From contig JAFLSG010000005.1 of NCBI GenBank assembly GCA_022511065.1, positions 1 to 64,000 of the forward strand: a stretch of DNA of 64,000 nt. Reading direction: 5' to 3'. Under the pieces are notes generated by a model that saw only the letters and a list, made by a program, of their open reading frames with translations, was not told the origin of the DNA and did no database searches. This document shows, piece by piece, positions 37,655-45,629 of the stretch. The stretch comes from Prevotella sp. (lineage in GTDB: Bacteria; Bacteroidota; Bacteroidia; Bacteroidales; Bacteroidaceae). The position numbers and the translations under genes are program-made. Position 1 is the stretch's first letter, and each line of letters begins with the position of its first letter.

Positions 37655-38050
37655 TCAAATTATCTTGAACGGCAAAAGGATTTCATTGAAACCTGCCGTT
37701 CACAAAATCTGGAAGAGCCTGTATGGAGTTCCAACTGCGGTTTTGTAACCGTGACATTCAAGCGTCCGAACGCTTCCCAATCGTCGGGTGATACCCCCCA
37801 AGTACCCCCCAAGTACCGACCAAGTACCGACCAAGTTGCTCTGTTGATACGCTCTATAGGTGAACAATACTTGACAATGAAGGAGATGGCTGCCCTTTGT
37901 GGTTTTAGAAGCCTTCCTCATTTTAGGGAAATGTATATACTTCCAGCTCTCTCCGACGGGGCAATTGAACGATTATACCCCGAACAGCCCAACCACCCAA
38001 GACAGAGATACCGTCTTACGGATATTGCCAAAGAGTGGAAGAATCAGTAA
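37655..38050 (+). pseudogene. C-terminal relic of an AlbA_2/RecG-like ATP-binding protein
   Basis: After a stop at 37652-37654 the frame is open to the stop at 38048-38050. Its translation has the C-terminal layout of the AlbA_2-type transcription-regulator or helicase-like proteins common in Bacteroidetes: an LEEPVW segment, a VTFKRP strand, a linker with repeated PPKY/PSTDQV, then a winged helix (LTMKEMAALCGF, FREMYILPAL, RYRLTDIA). About 130 residues remain of a protein usually above 400, and the N-terminal AlbA_2 domain is absent. A GTG at 37751 could start a 99-residue product, but a relic is more likely. Confidence 0.7.
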
Positions 38051-38173
38051 ATTGGAAGTTTTAAAATCGCTAACCAATGGATAGCGAAAATTCATCTCTT
38101 ATACTGTCTTTTGGATTCCTCTTAAAATTCCCCGTTTTTGCCCCTATTATATATAATAAGGTACGCGCATAGG

Positions 38174-38330
38174 ATTTTGTGCTCGACGATGCGCCATTTT
38201 GTGCTCCGTCGTGCAACTGTGGAGCACAAATCGAGGAACTGTGGAGCACAAAATGAGCAGTCGCGGAGCACAAAATGGCGCACGATGGAGCACAAAATGA
38301 GGTGTCGTCGAGCTGCAAGTGGAAAGTCGT
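38174..38330. repeat. 22-bp tandem repeat array with internal inversion
   Basis: The core GGAGCACAAAATG starts at 38221, 38243, 38265 and 38287, exactly 22 bp apart, with a weaker fifth unit at 38309. Upstream the reverse-complement core (ATTTTGTGCTC) starts at 38174 and 38196, also 22 bp apart. Each core of about 13 bp is followed by about 9 variable bases. The period is not a multiple of three, so the array is non-coding. The right part of the inverted half pairs well with unit 3, giving a possible long hairpin. Confidence 0.8.
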
Positions 38331-38356
38331 TTAGTGGGGATTTGAGTTAAAAAGTG

Positions 38357-38431
38357 TTACTATAGTGTTTGCGACCCGTAAACACTATAGTAAGGAAGTC
38401 TAAATACCATACTTAGATGGCGTAAGTATGG
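38357..38431. repeat. Two adjacent palindromes, part of a dispersed intergenic element
   Basis: TTACTATAGTGTTT (38357-38370) pairs perfectly with 38380-38393 around a 9-nt loop. CCATACTTA (38407-38415) pairs with 38423-38431 around 7 nt. The first hairpin and its flank match, on the opposite strand, 55643-55680 (AAnACTATAGTAAC followed by TTTTAACT). The rest of 38051-38598 has no gene. Confidence 0.7.
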
Positions 38432-38508
38432 TGGTGAAAACTGACACCTTTACTTTTTAGCAAAAATCTTGCCGAAGAGCATAGTATTAGTAAAATACTC
38501 AATGCAAA

Positions 38509-38536
38509 CGCCCCCGCCGTTTGAATGGTGGGGGCG
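38509..38536 (-). terminator. GC-rich hairpin downstream of the lipoprotein gene
   Basis: 38509-38518 and 38527-38536 form a 10-bp GC-rich stem with one G:U and an 8-nt loop, 62 nt past the stop of the minus-strand lipoprotein gene. The T-run is short, so termination strength is uncertain. Confidence 0.55.
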
Positions 38537-38598
38537 CAATTAAACTATAAGCATAACTATCCATAAATAGTAGAAAGGATTCATTTACCTACATCCTA

Positions 38599-40362
38599 CT
38601 ATTCATAATGCTCAGTAAAAGTTGTGCCGTTAATTTCAACATACAGATTTACACCAGCTGGGAGAGGATTGCTTAATTCCCAATGTTCCGCAACGAATCC
38701 TAATGGAGATGTAAGGGCGGTCTCGCCAACTTTACAGTTTTCAAAAACAAGTGTCACATTATAATCGGAATAGGTTACGTCGGTTTTTCTGGAACTTGTT
38801 ATCGGGCCGTAATAGTCCACTCCTTCGGGAATTTCATCAATGGATTCAACTTCGTGGTAGATGTTCTCGCTGTCATAATAATAGTAATATTTGTAGAGAA
38901 TTTCATTACCATTTTCGTCATAGACATAATCATAATCCCAAATGCTTGCGTAAGTGATCATTCCTTCGTAGAAAGTACAGTCTTTAAAACTAAGTTTGTA
39001 CGAAGGAATTTCTGCCGTTTGGGATGGGGGTGTTATTGTTATTTGATGACTAGTACATCTTTCGTCTGGTTTAATGAAATTGCACCCCGAGATTGTACCT
39101 GTTGTTGCTGCATCTTTTCTAAGCCTAACACTATTAAATGAGAGGGTGCAGTTTTCCATGTTGCCTGGCACTTCAAATATGGTATAGAGAATCCTTTCTC
39201 CTTCTGCAAGTCCTTTCTTGCCTTCTTCTGTTGCAGGCTCGACAGATATAGCTACATTTTTAATACTCTCAACAGCTCTTAAGGTTCCAGATAGTTCAAT
39301 ATACTTTCCACCATATTCATCAGCCGGAGCTATCGTAGGCATATAATCTCTGAATACTAATTCTGCGCCGGTTCCTTCAGCCTCAATAACTTTTGCACCA
39401 GGTACTCCCCCGCCGTTTACTTTCATGGTACTCCCTTCTGCCAATATCAATTTGTCCACCGCATATGCTCTATGGAAAATTTCCACAAGTGCATAATCGG
39501 CAGTCCCTTTGAGAATTTTTAGACTATTGAAACTGTAAATGTGGCGATCGTTGTTCTCACTCTGAACATGGGAAACGCCAACTCCTGATTCTGAGCTGTT
39601 TTCTGTAATAAAATAAGAGTAGCCTTGTTCTTGTCCATCGCTCAATACGCATAGTGCGTATTCATTTACTGTCGGTGCATGAACGTAAGTCTCAGCCTTT
39701 CCTCCGTCCTTTATCGTTACAATACCGTCTTTGACTTGCAATTCCTTGACCGTAATGCCGTTGCTGATATACGATTCTGTTGTGGCGATGGTTGCGACAA
39801 CTTCGTTATAGACAACACTTCCTGATGCCGCATTTAGCGTTGTGCCAGTCTCTGGCATGTTCAGTTCAAGGCTAAGTCCTGTTGATTCTGGCATGGTAAT
39901 GGTGAGCGTATTGACTGCTTCGGTGGATGTCGTGCTTGCGGTTTCCGCAGCCTTAACTACAAGAGGCACTTCTGTGGTAATGCCATTCGCAAAGGTCAGG
40001 TTGATATTGGATTTCTCTACCTTTGGCACACTAACGGTGTTGTCATCACTCGTTGCTTTGAGGCCTTCGCTGATGATTTCCACTACATACTCTTGTCCTA
40101 CTTTGGAAGCAATGTCTGACTTAATTTGGTTGAGCAGTTCGGTGATGTCCGACACCTTCTCCACCTTGATTGTTGCGCCGGTGGATGTGAGGGTTACGCT
40201 CCCGTCATCCTCTGGCTCGGTAGGAGTCTCGGTAGGTGTGTCGTTAGGTCCGAAAAGGTCATCCCAAAACTCTTGGCATGATGTCATCGTCATTGACACA
40301 CTCAAAAGCATCATGGCTGTTGTCATGGCTTTCTTGAAATTGAAACAGTTCTTTTTCATCAT
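38599..40362 (-). CDS. Large surface-type lipoprotein of unknown function
   Basis: 587 residues with a lipoprotein signal (cysteine at about 29 in MTSC), then a Thr/Pro/Glu linker (TPTETPTEPEDD) and a Thr/Ser/Val-rich beta protein (about 55-580) that looks like a stacked beta-helix or adhesin. The last third has FKDC and FENC segments with cysteines. No enzyme motif is seen. It is AT-richer than most neighbours. The region upstream (40363-40690) carries a structured RNA read in the same direction, which could be its leader. Confidence 0.78.
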   Translation of the reverse strand: MMKKNCFNFKKAMTTAMMLLSVSMTMTSCQEFWDDLFGPNDTPTETPTEPEDDGSVTLTSTGATIKVEKVSDITELLNQIKSDIASKVGQEYVVEIISEGLKATSDDNTVSVPKVEKSNINLTFANGITTEVPLVVKAAETASTTSTEAVNTLTITMPESTGLSLELNMPETGTTLNAASGSVVYNEVVATIATTESYISNGITVKELQVKDGIVTIKDGGKAETYVHAPTVNEYALCVLSDGQEQGYSYFITENSSESGVGVSHVQSENNDRHIYSFNSLKILKGTADYALVEIFHRAYAVDKLILAEGSTMKVNGGGVPGAKVIEAEGTGAELVFRDYMPTIAPADEYGGKYIELSGTLRAVESIKNVAISVEPATEEGKKGLAEGERILYTIFEVPGNMENCTLSFNSVRLRKDAATTGTISGCNFIKPDERCTSHQITITPPSQTAEIPSYKLSFKDCTFYEGMITYASIWDYDYVYDENGNEILYKYYYYYDSENIYHEVESIDEIPEGVDYYGPITSSRKTDVTYSDYNVTLVFENCKVGETALTSPLGFVAEHWELSNPLPAGVNLYVEINGTTFTEHYE

Positions 40363-40474
40363 AACTTTTGTTTTTAATTAGTGAATAAAGTTGAATTAAC
40401 CAATCAGTCTCAAAAGTGATGCAATGGGGTAGGGACACAAGAATGGCGTGGCCATCCCTATGCACTTAACCTAA

Positions 40475-40686
40475 GGGGCGAGCCTGGAAATGGAACCCCT
40501 GCCAACCATATAAGAATGCTACCACGCCAAAGACGTGAGCATAGCTAATGAGTTGGCACGGGATTCTGCCGAGGCAGACCCTTTGCAAATTATTCGAACT
40601 ATTCCAAAATAAGTTTCCAGGCTTCTTCGGTTAAGTGCGAAATAATAAGCTAATGCATCTATATCCGGGATTTCTCCCCCGGACTC
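40475..40686 (-). ncRNA. Structured non-coding RNA candidate (6S-like shape) or long leader
   Basis: There is no open reading frame, but several perfect stems on the minus strand. An outer 10-bp stem joins AGCCTGGAAA (40614-40623) and TTTCCAGGCT (40481-40490). TGCCAAC (40552-40558) pairs with GTTGGCA (40500-40506). A hairpin ATGCT-CACG...CGTG-AGCAT occupies 40517-40543, and GGG-TCTGC-CTCG-GCAGA-CCC occupies 40560-40581. A 5' hairpin TCCGGG/CCCGGA lies near 40664-40685. A consensus promoter ends just upstream. The rod-like shape recalls 6S RNA, but I cannot assign a family. It could also be a 320-nt leader of the lipoprotein gene at 40362. Confidence 0.65.
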
Positions 40687-40689
40687 GGT

Positions 40690-40722
40690 GCAAATGTAGT
40701 TAATATTGTTGGAACACGCAAA
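40690..40722 (-). promoter_or_regulatory. Consensus promoter driving the structured RNA
   Basis: On the minus strand TTTG (40719-40722), a 20-bp spacer and TACATTTG (40691-40698) match the -33/-7 consensus exactly. Confidence 0.8.
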
Positions 40723-40741
40723 CTTTTTGTTATATTTTTCG

Positions 40742-40750
40742 TAACTTTGC
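40742..40750 (+). promoter_or_regulatory. -7 promoter element of the GH2-GH31 unit
   Basis: TAACTTTGC, 28 nt before the ATG at 40779. It is divergent from the RNA promoter. No TTTG lies at the ideal -33 distance. Confidence 0.65.
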
Positions 40751-40778
40751 GCCCATAATTATCAATGACTAAAAGCAA

Positions 40779-43193
40779 ATGATACGGAAAATGATTCTTG
40801 TGGCCGCCGCGGTGCTGATGGTGCTGACGGCGGAGGGAAGGGAAAGAAAGAGCTTTGACGCGGGGTGGCGCTTTGCGCTGACTGATGCGGAAACGCTGAT
40901 GAAACCTGACTTTGACGACTCGGCGTGGAGGGTGCTTGACACACCGCACGACTGGGCGATAGAGGGCGACTTCTATGTGGGTAATCCGAGCGGGGCAGGC
41001 GGTGGCGCATTGCCGGGTGGTATCGGATGGTACAGGAAGCACTTGGAGGTGAAGAGCGGCGAGTTGGACAGCAAAAAGTTCTTCTTGGAGTTCGATGGTG
41101 TATATATGAATTCCACCGTGTATGTGAACGGGGAAAAAGTAGGATTTCGTCCCTACGGCTATAGTTCGTTTGAATATGACATCACGCCGTATGTAAAGGC
41201 GGGCGACAACGTGGTGGCGGTGAAGGTGGATAACTCCGACCAACCGAACTCACGATGGTATTCGGGATGCGGCATCTACCGCCACGTTTGGCTGACGAAG
41301 ACGGCAAAGACGCACGTGGCGCATTGGGGTACGCACGTTGTGGCTTCCGTTGGCAAAGGCACTGGCAAGGTGAGCATAGAGGTGACGCTTGAAGGCAATG
41401 CCGATGGGAAAGCCACGGTGGAGAATACGCTGATGGATGCCGACGGCAAGGTGATAGGCAAGTCGAAGGGTGCGAAATCCACGATTTCCGTGCGGAATCC
41501 GAAACTCTGGGGCTGCGAGAATCCCAACGTATATACGGTGCGCACGGAGGTAAGGAAAGACGGGAAGGTCATCGACTCGTATGAGACCGTGACGGGATTC
41601 CGCTCATTTAAGTTTGATGCCAAGACAGGCTTTTGGCTGAATGGCAAGAACTTCAAGCTGAACGGTGTCTGCGAGCATCACGATTTAGGTTGCTTGGGCG
41701 CAGCCATCAATGAAGATGCGCTGCACCGCAAACTCGTGAAACTGAAGGAAATGGGCGTGAACTCCATCCGTTGTTCGCACAATCCGCCTGCACCCGAACT
41801 GCTGAACATCTGCGACACGATGGGACTGATTGTGATGGATGAGAGTTTCGATATGTGGCGGCGCAAGAAAACGCAAAACGACTACGCCAAGTTCTTCGAT
41901 GAGTGGCACGAGCGTGATTTGGCAGACTTACTGCTCCGCGACCGCAACCATCCGAGCATACTGATGTGGTCAATCGGCAATGAGGTGCTTGAGCAGTGGT
42001 CGTCAGCCGATGCCGACACACTGACCTTGGAACAAGCTAACCTGATACTGAATGCGGGTCACGACGCATCGACTTTGGCAAAGGAAGGCGAGTTGAGCGT
42101 GCAGTCGCTATTGACGCAGCACTTGGCGGAAATCGTGAAGCGCTACGACACGACGCGCCCCATCACGGCGGGCTGCAACGAGCCGTCGCCGAACAATCAT
42201 CTGTTTAAGAGCGGGGCATTAGACATCATCGGCTTCAACTACCATCATCAATGGGTGAAGGATGTTCCGACGAACTTCCCCGGCAAGCCGTTCATCTTCT
42301 CGGAGAGTGTCTCGGCGCTTCAGACGCGCGGCTACTATATGATGCCTTCCGACTCGGTGTATGTTGCCCCAAAAGAGTGGTGGCTGCCTTATACCGATCC
42401 GACCTATATGTGTTCCGCCTATGACAATATGCACGCCTCGTGGAGTTCCACGCACGAGGAGACTTGGGATGTGGTGAAGCACAACGACTTCGTAGGCGGT
42501 CAGTACATCTGGACGGGCTTTGACTATCTCGGTGAGCCTACGCCTTATGGTTTCCCCGCCCGCTCGTCGTATTTCGGCATCATCGACCTTGCGGGTTTCC
42601 CCAAGGACACCTATTATATGTATCAGAGTGAGTGGACGGCGAAGCCGATGCTGCATATCTTCCCCCATTGGAATTGGTTGCCGGGGCAGACGATTGACCT
42701 GTGGGCATATTACAACAATGCTGATGAGGTTGAGTTGTTTATCAATAGTAAGAGCCAAGGCATCCGTAAGAAGGCTGATTCGCATCAGTATCACGTGATG
42801 TGGCGCGTGCAGTTTGAACCGGGCGAGGTGCGGGCTGTGTCGCGCAAGGATGGGCAGACCGTGTGCGAGCAAGTCATCAAGACGGCAGGTCAGCCCGACC
42901 ATATCCGTCTTGTGACCGACTATCAAGGCAAGACCACGACTTTCATCGCCGTGGAGGTGGTAGATAAAGACGGTAATCTCTGTCCGTTGGCGGAAAACCA
43001 AGTATTCTTCTCCGTGGATGGAGGTGCAGAGATTATCGGTACGGACAACGGTTGTCAGACCTCGATGGAACGCTTCAAGGCACCGCAGCGCAAGGCTTTC
43101 TTTGGCAAGTGCTTGGTGGTGGTGAAGGGTAAAGGCAACCTGAAGGCAGAAGCCGTGGGCTTGGGAAGTTCGGAAATGAAAATCAATAACTAA
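40779..43193 (+). CDS. Secreted GH2 beta-galactosidase-type glycosidase
   Basis: 804 residues. Signal peptide about 1-20, sugar-binding jelly-roll domain (GGIGWYRKHL, DNSDQPNSRWYSGCGIYRHV), immunoglobulin-like domain, then the TIM barrel with acid/base Glu402 (IGNEV) and nucleophile Glu509 (FSES). C-terminal beta-sandwich domains follow. This is the common Bacteroidetes GH2 form that removes beta-galactose, or less often other beta-sugars, from plant or host glycans. It lies 9 nt before a GH31 gene; together they suit galactosylated xyloglucan side chains (galactose then xylose), an inference from the pairing. Confidence 0.93.
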   Translation: MIRKMILVAAAVLMVLTAEGRERKSFDAGWRFALTDAETLMKPDFDDSAWRVLDTPHDWAIEGDFYVGNPSGAGGGALPGGIGWYRKHLEVKSGELDSKKFFLEFDGVYMNSTVYVNGEKVGFRPYGYSSFEYDITPYVKAGDNVVAVKVDNSDQPNSRWYSGCGIYRHVWLTKTAKTHVAHWGTHVVASVGKGTGKVSIEVTLEGNADGKATVENTLMDADGKVIGKSKGAKSTISVRNPKLWGCENPNVYTVRTEVRKDGKVIDSYETVTGFRSFKFDAKTGFWLNGKNFKLNGVCEHHDLGCLGAAINEDALHRKLVKLKEMGVNSIRCSHNPPAPELLNICDTMGLIVMDESFDMWRRKKTQNDYAKFFDEWHERDLADLLLRDRNHPSILMWSIGNEVLEQWSSADADTLTLEQANLILNAGHDASTLAKEGELSVQSLLTQHLAEIVKRYDTTRPITAGCNEPSPNNHLFKSGALDIIGFNYHHQWVKDVPTNFPGKPFIFSESVSALQTRGYYMMPSDSVYVAPKEWWLPYTDPTYMCSAYDNMHASWSSTHEETWDVVKHNDFVGGQYIWTGFDYLGEPTPYGFPARSSYFGIIDLAGFPKDTYYMYQSEWTAKPMLHIFPHWNWLPGQTIDLWAYYNNADEVELFINSKSQGIRKKADSHQYHVMWRVQFEPGEVRAVSRKDGQTVCEQVIKTAGQPDHIRLVTDYQGKTTTFIAVEVVDKDGNLCPLAENQVFFSVDGGAEIIGTDNGCQTSMERFKAPQRKAFFGKCLVVVKGKGNLKAEAVGLGSSEMKINN

Positions 43194-43202
43194 AAGCGAA
43201 AT

Positions 43203-45533
43203 ATGACTATGAAGAAAATATGTTGTATCGTCTGCGCTGTTTTCGGCTCAATGTATGCCACGGCGCAGATTCAGACCAATGCGGGTGTTCAGTACCTGAT
43301 GAACATCCAGAAAGATATGTCCACCGACTTTTACGACCTGTCGAACACATATTTCTTGGCAGACTCGTTGGCATCGTTCGACGTGGCGAAAGCAGAAGGA
43401 TTGGTGAATTGGAAGCGCTACCGGTTGTCGCCCCGTCAGGCATTTAACCTCAACGGCTATTGGCCCGTACGGATGCAGATGCTCGACTTCCCCGATGCCG
43501 CGTATGACAACGACCCGAACCTGAAAATCTCCTTGGAGTTCATCACGCCGAGAACGGTGCGCGTGCGGATGCTGACCACGCCGATAGAACCGAAAGACAG
43601 CGACCAAGACGATGTGATGTTCTGTGACGCATTCAAGGCGCGCGAGAAAGGACAGGATTGGAAAGCCACGCAGACCGCGGATGCTATTACTTACAGCTCG
43701 GACTACGGCACGATTGAGATTCGGAAATATCCGTGGCGATTGGTCATCAAGGACGCCCAGGGTAAAATTCTCACGCAGACGCGCCACTTGATAGACAACG
43801 ACTCATCGCAAGTGAAGTTGCTGCCGTTCTCGTTTATCAAGCGAGGCTCTGACAATAGTCGCAGTGTGAATCCCGTCTTTACGTTGGCTCCTGGCGAGCG
43901 TATCTATGGTTGTGGCGAATCATTCACGCAACTGAACAAGGTGGGGCAGAAAGTGCATATTTCCGTGACCGACCCGCAGGGACCCGAGACCGATGGGCAG
44001 TACAAGCCCGTGCCTTTCTTCTTCTCCAATCGGGGCTATGGCATCTTTATGCATACCTCTGCTCCCGTGACGGCAGATTTCGGTGCGTCCTACATCGGTG
44101 CAGACCGCCTGTTTATGGGCGATGAGCAGATGGATTACTTCGTGTTCCTGGGCGAACCGAAGGATATTCTCGACGAATACACCGACATCACGGGCAAATC
44201 CCCGATGCTGCCACTTTGGACTTTCGGCACGTGGATGAGCCGCATCACTTATTTCTCGCAGCAAGAGGGATTGGAGATAGCAAAGCAGTTGCGTGCGCAT
44301 CGCATCCCGTCTGATGTGATTCACTTCGACACGGGTTGGTTTGGCGTAGATTGGCAGTGCGACTATCAGTTTGCGAAAGACCGCTTTGAAAATCCTGAGA
44401 AGATGCTGAAGCAGTTGGCGAAGGATGGTTTTCATACCTGTTTGTGGCAATTGCCTTACTTCACCCCGAAAAACCGCTTCTTCCAAGAGATTGTGGATAG
44501 AGGGATGCACGTGAAGAATGCTGATGGCGGAATGCCATACGAGGATGCTGTGCTTGACTTCTCCAATCCAGAGACCGTAGGGTGGTATCAGGACAAGATT
44601 GCAGGTCTGCTGCGGCAGGGTGTTGCCACCATCAAGTGTGACTTTGGCGAGGCAGCTCCTTATAACGGGCATTATTATAATAATAAGGGGGGACTTTATG
44701 AACATAACTTGTATCCTTTGCGTTATAACAAGGCTCTTTGGGAAGTTGTGGAGCGTGAGCATCCAGGCGAGGGCGTCATCTGGGCGCGTTCTGCGTGGGC
44801 TGGTTCTCAGCGTTATGCCCTGCATTGGGGTGGTGATGCCGCCACGACAAATACGGGTATGCTTGGCGACTTGCGCGGTGGTCTCAGTTTCGGTCTTTCG
44901 GGTTTCTCTTTCTGGAGCCACGATATGGGCGGCTTTGTGACGGCCTCTCCCGAGGACATCTATCGTCGTTGGCTGCCGTTCGGTTTTCTCAGCAGTCACA
45001 CGCGGGCACATGGTGCGCCGCCCACCGAACCTTGGCTCATCAGCGAGGGATTCACCGAAGCATTCCGTGAGGCTGCGGAGATGAAGTATAAGCTGATGCC
45101 TTATGTCTATGCGCAGGCGAAGGATTGTTCGGAGCGTGGGCTTCCGATGGTGCGTGCCCTGTTTGTGGAATTCCCTGAAGATCAAGGGGCATGGTATGTG
45201 GAAGATGAATATCTTTTTGGCTCGCAGATTCTCGTGGCTCCGCTGTTAGAGTCAGAGTCGGAGCGTCAAGTGTATCTGCCGAAGGGCAAGTGGATAGACT
45301 ATCAGGATGGCACGGTTTATGAAGGTGGCTATCAGACAATCAAGGCGGGTCGCATCCCTGCGGTAATTCTGGTGCGCGACGGCTCTTTGATTCCCCACGC
45401 ACCGCTTGCGCAGCGCACCGATGAGATAGACTGGAATCAGGTGGAGATGCGGGCATACAAGGCTGATGCAAAAACGTGCAAAGGCCTGCTGTTTAAGCCC
45501 GGAGACAAGGAAATTCAGCGGATAGAACGCTGA
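43203..45533 (+). CDS. Secreted GH31 alpha-glycosidase, YicI-like, probable alpha-xylosidase
   Basis: 776 residues. Signal peptide about 1-22 (ATAQ). N-terminal beta-sandwich, then the GH31 barrel with catalytic nucleophile Asp480 in IKCDFGEA, which resembles the IKTDFGE motif of alpha-xylosidase YicI more than the WMDASEP form of the other GH31 here. ARSAWAGSQRYALHWGGD is the conserved acid/base loop region. It has no PA14 insert. A start at the second in-frame ATG (43209) would also keep the signal peptide. It is co-transcribed with the GH2 gene and ended by the palindrome at 45558-45611. Confidence 0.93.
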   Translation: MTMKKICCIVCAVFGSMYATAQIQTNAGVQYLMNIQKDMSTDFYDLSNTYFLADSLASFDVAKAEGLVNWKRYRLSPRQAFNLNGYWPVRMQMLDFPDAAYDNDPNLKISLEFITPRTVRVRMLTTPIEPKDSDQDDVMFCDAFKAREKGQDWKATQTADAITYSSDYGTIEIRKYPWRLVIKDAQGKILTQTRHLIDNDSSQVKLLPFSFIKRGSDNSRSVNPVFTLAPGERIYGCGESFTQLNKVGQKVHISVTDPQGPETDGQYKPVPFFFSNRGYGIFMHTSAPVTADFGASYIGADRLFMGDEQMDYFVFLGEPKDILDEYTDITGKSPMLPLWTFGTWMSRITYFSQQEGLEIAKQLRAHRIPSDVIHFDTGWFGVDWQCDYQFAKDRFENPEKMLKQLAKDGFHTCLWQLPYFTPKNRFFQEIVDRGMHVKNADGGMPYEDAVLDFSNPETVGWYQDKIAGLLRQGVATIKCDFGEAAPYNGHYYNNKGGLYEHNLYPLRYNKALWEVVEREHPGEGVIWARSAWAGSQRYALHWGGDAATTNTGMLGDLRGGLSFGLSGFSFWSHDMGGFVTASPEDIYRRWLPFGFLSSHTRAHGAPPTEPWLISEGFTEAFREAAEMKYKLMPYVYAQAKDCSERGLPMVRALFVEFPEDQGAWYVEDEYLFGSQILVAPLLESESERQVYLPKGKWIDYQDGTVYEGGYQTIKAGRIPAVILVRDGSLIPHAPLAQRTDEIDWNQVEMRAYKADAKTCKGLLFKPGDKEIQRIER

Positions 45534-45557
45534 ATTTGGTTAAATACTCTTAAATAT

Positions 45558-45611
45558 AGTGCGCAAATAGTGCAATAAAACAATATTTATTGTATATTTG
45601 CGCACTTTTTT
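45558..45611 (+). terminator. 12-bp-arm palindrome, terminator overlapping the sigma-factor promoter
   Basis: AGTGCGCAAATA (45558-45569) is the exact reverse complement of TATTTGCGCACT (45595-45606). An inner CAATAAA/TTTATTG pair extends the fold, and six T follow (45606-45611), which makes a terminator for the GH31 gene. The right arm contains part of the -7 element TATATTTG (45593-45600) of the downstream sigma-factor gene. Confidence 0.75.
45593..45600 (+). promoter_or_regulatory. -7 promoter element of the primary sigma factor gene
   Basis: TATATTTG, about 30 nt before the ATG at 45630, embedded in the palindrome 45558-45606. No clear TTTG at -33. Confidence 0.6.
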
Positions 45612-45629
45612 CAGAGTAACGTTACAAAT

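Noticed and set aside
38174..38330. CRISPR array
   Set aside because: The core is about 13 bp with 9-bp variable parts, orientation changes midway, and no cas genes are present.
38138..38350. 70-codon plus-strand frame across the 22-bp array
   Set aside because: The repeat period is not a multiple of three, so repeated units are read in changing frames and give unrelated peptides.
40363..40690. Cobalamin or other known riboswitch in front of the lipoprotein gene
   Set aside because: None of the conserved cores I know (for example the B12 box) is visible; only generic stems are seen, so it is listed as an unassigned structured RNA.
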